Position numbers and translations under genes: made by a program
The notes under the pieces: generated by a model
Seen by the model: only the letters and a program-made list of their open reading frames with translations
What the model was told of the DNA's origin: nothing
Database searches by the model: none
NCBI RefSeq assembly: GCF_002994745.2
Contig: NC_037093.1
Location: 21,153,555 to 21,217,554, forward strand
Origin: Rosa chinensis
Taxonomy: Eukaryota > Streptophyta > Magnoliopsida > Rosales > Rosaceae
Direction: 5' to 3'
Length of the DNA: 64,000 nt
Shown: positions 59,198 through 64,000 of the stretch, piece by piece
Position numbering within the stretch: position 1 is the stretch's first letter
How the letters are laid out: every line of letters starts with the position of its first letter

Positions 59198-60582
59198 CAC
59201 TCAATTACAGAGTCTCACCGGGACCTCTAGTCAACCAGCTCCGGCGTCACCGGAGACGTATCTAGATAAGTCATGGAGAGAGACAGCAAGGGATGATTAG
59301 GGATCTGAGGGATGGGTTTCAGAGGAGAGAGGGTGAAATCCACTGGGCACTTTACACTTAGGTGAGGAGCTGGGCGCGCTTCGATTGGATGAGGGATTTT
59401 CTTTTGAGTTGGCGAAGGTTGGTTGTGGATGAAGAGGAAGGTATCTGTGTTTCGGGAGAGAAGGAGACTGATGAAGAAATCGTGTTTTCATGGTGTTTTG
59501 TATGGCGTTGGAAATAAATGAAGTAGTAGACACAAGCTGATCGATAGCCCTAACTTAAGTTGTCAAACACCGGGGGCAGTTGGCTCTTTTTATTTTGTAT
59601 TCATGAATCACACAACACATAAATGAAGTTCTGTTGTCTGATTCTGCGCACTTTAAGTTTGAGCTGAGGCAGCAAGGAGGGAAAGTTCCCGCTTTATGCA
59701 ATCAAAGTTTCAATTTTAAGGGGGGAATGAGTGGTTTTTGGAGGCACATCCAAACCTCCCAATATATCTTCCTTGATCAGACAACACAAAAATAAAAACT
59801 GTTGTATGACATTTTGCAAGCTACACTCATACAACAGATATAACTATTCTGTTGTACAAATTTAAGGCCAAATTTGAGTCATGGTTGGGGGGAAATCTGC
59901 CACTCATTTTTTTTCATTCACACAACGAATCGTTCTTGTAAGTGTGGTACAATTGCCTTCTTGCTAAATTTTTTTGAATTTTAATAGCCTTATACAACGC
60001 AAGTTTTTTAAACATGTTGTGTGATTCACTTTTCTTCATCACACAACGCTTTTTTTTTTTTCGTTGTGCAAAAAGTGTTGTCTGTTAACCTTTTTGGTGT
60101 AGTGTCAGCTTGAAAATGTTCTCATCTGCCTCAAGTGGCGTCATGCTTCCAACTACAAATTGAAACTCCTTCAAATGCTTATTAGGATCCTCCATAGAGA
60201 GTTCATGGAAAGTAGGTATATGATGAAGAAGTCCACCCTTAATCTCAAAGTTAGCAGACTTGCCCTCTGTAGCTGCTGGGAAGACAATGGAAAGAGGAAC
60301 CCCTCCTTCAATAGTTGACGTAGAGAGGTCCTTGATACTTTGATTATTCTCAAGACCAACCATTTCTTTTTCTTCAGAGGAGGGAGTAGGAGATGGTGTA
60401 GGCGAAAGAGGTGGTGTGATTTGAGGTGATGCTGAGTTGGAAGAAACAAGGGGTGATGATGTCAAAGATGGTGGGGATGGAGTAGGTGTAGGTGATGTCG
60501 ACTCCACCAAATCGTTTATGATCCTCTTCCCTTGAGCTTTGACTGAGTACGGTTTGAATCTTAAAGGCGAAGAACGTCTTTT

Positions 60583-63500
60583 GTGTTCAAGTTGTCTCAG
60601 GAGAGGTTCGATCTAGCTGAACACGGAGTATATCAGTCTGTTACTATCAATGTCGGTCTCGCTTATCTGCAAAACAAACGAAGGTCAGAGGGAAGACCGG
60701 GTGTGCCAGCCTTCAATGCTCTGATGCCTAAGTCAGTATCGAACAAGATAATGATAATGGAAAGTGATTATAAACAATTACATCTTTGGGTCGTTGGACA
60801 TGACCTTAATGTAGGAGATTTGTGGGAGCTTGGATCCATTTCTATCGGTGTGGGATGCTCAGGGTTCTCGATACCGCCCCGAGGGGTATCTGGACCCCTG
60901 GTTGGGCGTTTACTTCACTTATGTATAGGCGATATGAGTCTTGTGCTTCCGATACTTGTGCCTAGGAGGTATGTGCATGCCAACAAGTCCCCTAAGTCCC
61001 CGGTCAAGAGTCCTCTTAGGTGGGGAGTTTGTCTTTGGTAAAAGTATCGGAAGTTCAAGGCGAGTTTATACCAAGTGGCTTCCGTACAACCATTACCCCC
61101 AGTCCCCTAAGTCCCTACTTAAGAGGAGTCTTAGCTGTGGTGAGTAGGTCGTGTTAGCATCCGGCGTTTTACCTTTATCGGGAATCAATAGTGGGGTTGC
61201 ATGCACCTTCTGGCACATAGGTTATGCCCCTGTGACACGTGTGGTGATGTTATTTGTATTCGTGTACTGGAAGATTGGTGTACTAGAGTCTGTAACGTGT
61301 AATAATGGCATAGTGGTGAGGAGCCGAGGCGACGGCGCATGACTTCTATAACATTCAGAGATGTCAGACATGTGGTGAGATCTAGGATCGTCGTCCTTGC
61401 ACGTCCAACGGTCCCGGTGTTCTCGAGGTCCCTATATAAGGACAGAGGAGAGATATGAAGATGGTTATTGTTCCTGAGTTTGTGTTGGAGATTGAGATAA
61501 GAACTGGGTAGAGTTGGGGTCGTTGGTGTACAGAAAGCTCGGAACTTTTCGTGAGGTGGTCGTAATTTTTGTGTTGAGGGCGTCATTGCTTCTGTCTTTC
61601 GATCGGAGAAGTGAACAGGTACGTCGTCTCTTGACCTTTCTGGGTTCATCTGGGGGCATTGGTGTGCATGGGTCGTGTTAAGGGGTCACATTCGGGGAGT
61701 GAGATCGATTTACCGGCGGGTTCTGGGTTTTATTAGGTCCGGCGAGATTTTGGAGAGGTTGAATGTCGAGTTGAGCTTAGTTCCTTGTTGCTCCGGGTAG
61801 GTTTTGAAGGTTTGAAATTTTGAGGGGGAGTGTCGAGGAAGGCGATAAATAAAAATGACTGACCAGTTGTCTGTATCGCTCCTAGTATGGCGCGGGAGAA
61901 TCGCGGTCGTGGTAGGCAAGAGGCTTCCTCTCGTGAAGGAGAAGAAGCCTTTGGTGGTAGCATCGATGCTTCTCGCGGTGGTAGAGAGGGCGCTTCTCGT
62001 AGTCATAGTGAAGGTGTTCCCCGCGGGTGGTACCTGAGGAGGTTGCGAGGGCGCTTCCCGAGGAGGTGGGGGTGTTCCCCGTGGGGGTATAGAGGGGAGT
62101 TCCCGAGGAGGCGGCAACGGTACTTTCCGAGGAAGTGGCGAGGGTTCGTCTCATGCAGTTCCAAGCAGGGTTGGGCAACCCTTGGTGTCTGATATACCTG
62201 ATGTGGAGGATGTGGAAGTATTGGAGATCCCGCGCTCACCATGGGGGCGGTTGCTCCTTGGCAATATGCCTATTGATCAACACAGTCCGAGTATGACTGA
62301 GGAGCAGATTGCCGAGATGAGGACCACCTAGGCGATTCCAGACAAGTTTTGTTGCGCCCCTTGAGGGATGGTGAAACTTTTAGCCACCTTGAGGTGGGGT
62401 GGGCATGCTTTTATGAATATCAGCTCAAGTGTGGGTTGATATTTCCGATACCGGAAGAGTTACAATATCTGTTGTCCTACCTAATATATCGGTAGGGCAG
62501 CTATCACCCAACGCCTTGAGGCAAATAATGGGAGTGTTGCTGCTGTGGAAACTTAGCAAATTATTATGTCCCAGCATTGGCGAGTTTAATTTTATGTTCA
62601 AGATGCAGTACTCGACGAAAGCTGGTGGTAGCGGATGTGTAAATTTTAGGGCGCGCGGCCGCTCTATTATTGAGGACTTGCCGTCAAACATTTATGCTCG
62701 CTGGCGGGAAAGGCCGTGCTTGGTAGGAGGCCGGTGGCAGAATCCAGATATGGTGCATCGGGCCCTGACCCGTTTCCAACCCATCTGTGAGTATTGTGAT
62801 TGGATTTTTGGTGCGTTTCTCCTTTGGTGTGTACTAATAGCATGTCTTTGCATCGTAGTGAGGCAGGAGGTTGATTTGAACATGCTAGAGCAACGAGGGT
62901 GATTGGGGCATTTCCTAAGGGAGTGAGGGGGTTCTATCGCTTGTGCAAGCTCCTGATTTACTAGAGATTTGGTTTAGGGAGGCATCCAGGTGAGGGGTTG
63001 CTATTTTTGTTTGGTGTTTTTATCGTATGTAGTGTTGTGCCCTCGCTAACGTTGTATGTTTATTTTGCAACAGATATTCCGAGCGAGACTCCTAGCAAAA
63101 GTGATGCCCCGTACGCTGATGTGGATATCGATACCATTATTGAGGGGTTGTTACAAGAATCGGAGATGGCGAGGCGGGTTGATGTTGACCTGTCGGATAA
63201 TGTGCGCGTGACTAACCATCAGGTGAACATGTTGTTGCCCGACGAGGTGTATCTGAGGTTTCCCGATACTATTCTAGAATATCTCAACCAGCGACCTGAG
63301 GAAGAAACAGGTGTCGAGGGGCATGAGAGGCTCAGGATGCTCGAGGACCGGCGCAAAATCCCCAGGGGCCGCCAATGCAGGTGGGTGAGGGGGGCGAGCG
63401 CCCTCAAGTACAAGTCGGTGAGCGTCAGTTTCCTGAGACTCTGGAAGTAGTAAGGCTGTCCCCTCAGGTCTCGGCAGGAAGGGTGGGCCTTGGTGACATG

Positions 63501-64000
63501 GCCTGAGCCTCGGAGCCAACGGTTGAAGTGGAGACCTCCGTTGAGGAGTTATTGGAAGAAGTGGAGCGGCGTCAAAGCGATACCGGCACCCGTGCTCGGC
63601 TGGTGCAAGACGCAGTGTTGGAACAGCTAGATGCTGTTTTTGGCAAGGACGTTGGTGCTCCAGCCTCGCGGGAGGTCATCACTGTTGACAGTGGGGGAGG
63701 CGGTGGTGACCAGCCAGGCAGTTGACTAGACAGATTTGACCGTTGAAGCCTCTGAGGTGCAACCTGAATCTACGGAAGGTGTACTTGGGGGTGCCCAGGT
63801 TACAGAGGTGGGGGCCTGAGGTCAGGTTTCCGGGGAAGATGGGATCCGAGTGACGGATACATGTGCCCTCACAGACGGGGTCGGGTCGAAGAAAAGGACT
63901 GTATCACAGCTCTGGCTCGGGAGTCCCCCAGTTGGTGTGAGTATCGATACTCGCGGGGGCAAGAGATCTCGACTAAGAATGCATCACGCTCGAGGTTGAC
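60583..64000 (+). mobile_element. Start of another gypsy-type element (LTR/leader and Transposase_28-like gene), runs off the window
   Basis: E2 gag coding sequence ends abruptly near 60583 and a different sequence begins (TGTGTTCAAGTTGTC at 60582). The first kilobase has no plausible gene and holds a TATA box (CTATATAAGGACAG, ~61431) and a ~120 bp direct repeat with TCCCCTAAGTCCC (60987 and 61103), as in an LTR. A coding region follows from 61887. The LTR end and primer-binding site could not be placed with confidence. Confidence 0.55.
61887..63960 (+). pseudogene. Putative gypsy-type transposon protein (Transposase_28-like), frameshifted
   Basis: The N-terminus is Arg/Gly/Ser-rich (MARENRGRGRQEASSREG). 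In the next frame PLVSDIPDVEDVEVLE leads to a TAG near 62329. Frame changes are then needed to read FSHLEVGWACFYEYQLKCGL, FPIPEELQYLLSYL and VGQLSPNALRQIMGVLLLW (~62370-62560), which resembles the core of plant Transposase_28 proteins. MFKMQYSTKAGGSGCVNF continues the domain. Likely introns are GTGAGTATTG...CATCGTAG (62787-62859) and GTGAGGGGTT...TTGCAACAG (62991-63071). The acidic piece 63072-63450 is the next exon (TIIEGLLQESEMARRVDVDL). At least two shifts and stops make it a pseudogene. The role of this family is unknown. Confidence 0.6.

Larger units (their letters stand above)
53990..60104. mobile_element. CACTA transposon (CACTA-B), 6.1 kb, with captured gene fragments
   Basis: The terminal inverted repeat CACTACACCAAAAA is exact at both ends and flanked by tca (53987-53989 and 60105-60107), the three-base size typical of CACTA. 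Subterminal arrays of CAGACAACGG / CACACAACG motifs occupy ~54000-54480 and ~59570-60090. No TnpA/TnpD-type transposase is encoded. The interior contains fragments of at least two host genes, both on the minus strand: a Pack-CACTA-type structure. A chimeric transcript is possible but not shown. Confidence 0.93.
50640..60580 (-). pseudogene. E2 gag, split by two insertions
   Basis: The pieces on the minus strand are 60580-60105 (N-terminal proline/serine-rich part to the start of the gag core), 53989-53853 (core with DRAKDWLYELPDG and EKFFPAY), 51555-51300 (core end with LLAQCPQHKFKD) and 51300-50640 (zinc knuckle C-x2-C-x4-H-x4-C at ~51150, tail). Removing CACTA-B and one copy of its duplication leaves the first two pieces in frame, and the same holds for the solo LTR. 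Extra damage includes an in-frame stop near 51535, one near 51123 and a shift near 51025. The protein would be the structural particle protein; this copy is dead. Confidence 0.88.
45940..60582 (-). mobile_element. Old gag-only gypsy element E2, right portion, with four nested elements
   Basis: Non-coding blocks in E1 order (46020-46270, 49110-50640) are followed by a gag gene on the minus strand, whose upstream end is near 60580. No protease sequence lies between the gag end (~50650) and the non-coding GCGCTTG block, so E2 lacks even the protease that E1 has. Insertions are a hAT element (46308-49099), a solo LTR (51561-53847) and CACTA-B (53990-60104); CACTA-A lies just left. The 5' LTR is missing: a different element starts at about 60583. 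Confidence 0.75.

Noticed and set aside
60583..61041. 152-codon plus-strand frame at the right-hand element
   Set aside because: It lies before the TATA box in a probable LTR and shows no domain.
61710..62242. Proline-rich frames on the minus strand
   Set aside because: These are the complement of the Arg/Gly-rich coding region of the Transposase_28-like gene.

Overview
The window is nuclear DNA of a flowering plant. The evidence is AT-rich intergenic sequence, GT-AG introns, one spliced SABATH methyltransferase gene, and Ty1/copia, Ty3/gypsy, CACTA, hAT, Mutator-like, LINE and SINE elements of plant type. The repeat families look like those of a woody or herbaceous rosid, perhaps Rosaceae, but I could not test that. 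There are no bacterial operons, CRISPR arrays or rRNA genes. Almost everything apart from one gene is transposable-element sequence, much of it nested.

Layout. 1-2412: a ~2.8 kb LTR cut by the window start (minus). 2413-6001: a decayed Ty1/copia pol with its 3' LTR. 6230-9640: a LINE-like remnant and a ~340 bp repeat family interrupted by a solo LTR (8328-9420). 9641-11952: mostly featureless, with a microsatellite and a tRNA-derived SINE. 11953-16562: a non-autonomous LTR retrotransposon (minus) with a Mutator-like MITE in one LTR. 17364-18836: the only apparently functional gene, a four-exon salicylate/benzoate-type carboxyl methyltransferase (366 aa). 19680-24400: a decayed hAT element containing a 2.8 kb solo LTR (20529-23321).

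25229-60582 appears to be one old gag-only gypsy element (called E2 here), swollen to ~35 kb by later insertions. A CACTA transposon (CACTA-A, 27599-45939) sits in its 3' non-coding region. CACTA-A itself holds a young complete gag-protease retrotransposon of the same broad type (E1, 28607-37593), a 3 kb solo LTR (38090-41077) and a truncated LINE (44193-45189). E2 also carries a hAT element (46308-49099, containing two Mutator-like MITEs). Its gag gene is split by a solo LTR (51561-53847) and by a second CACTA (CACTA-B, 53990-60104). CACTA-B carries fragments of two host genes: a dynamin-related protein 1 exon and several exons of a histidine protein methyltransferase. 60583-64000 is the beginning of another gypsy-type element whose broken gene resembles the plant 'putative gypsy type transposon' (Transposase_28) proteins.

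Functionally, the methyltransferase would make a volatile methyl ester such as methyl salicylate. E1, E2 and the 11953-16562 element lack reverse transcriptase and integrase and would need enzymes from related elements elsewhere. Boundaries supported by target-site duplications are stated as such. Family names rest on motif recognition by eye, and no alignment or database search was run.
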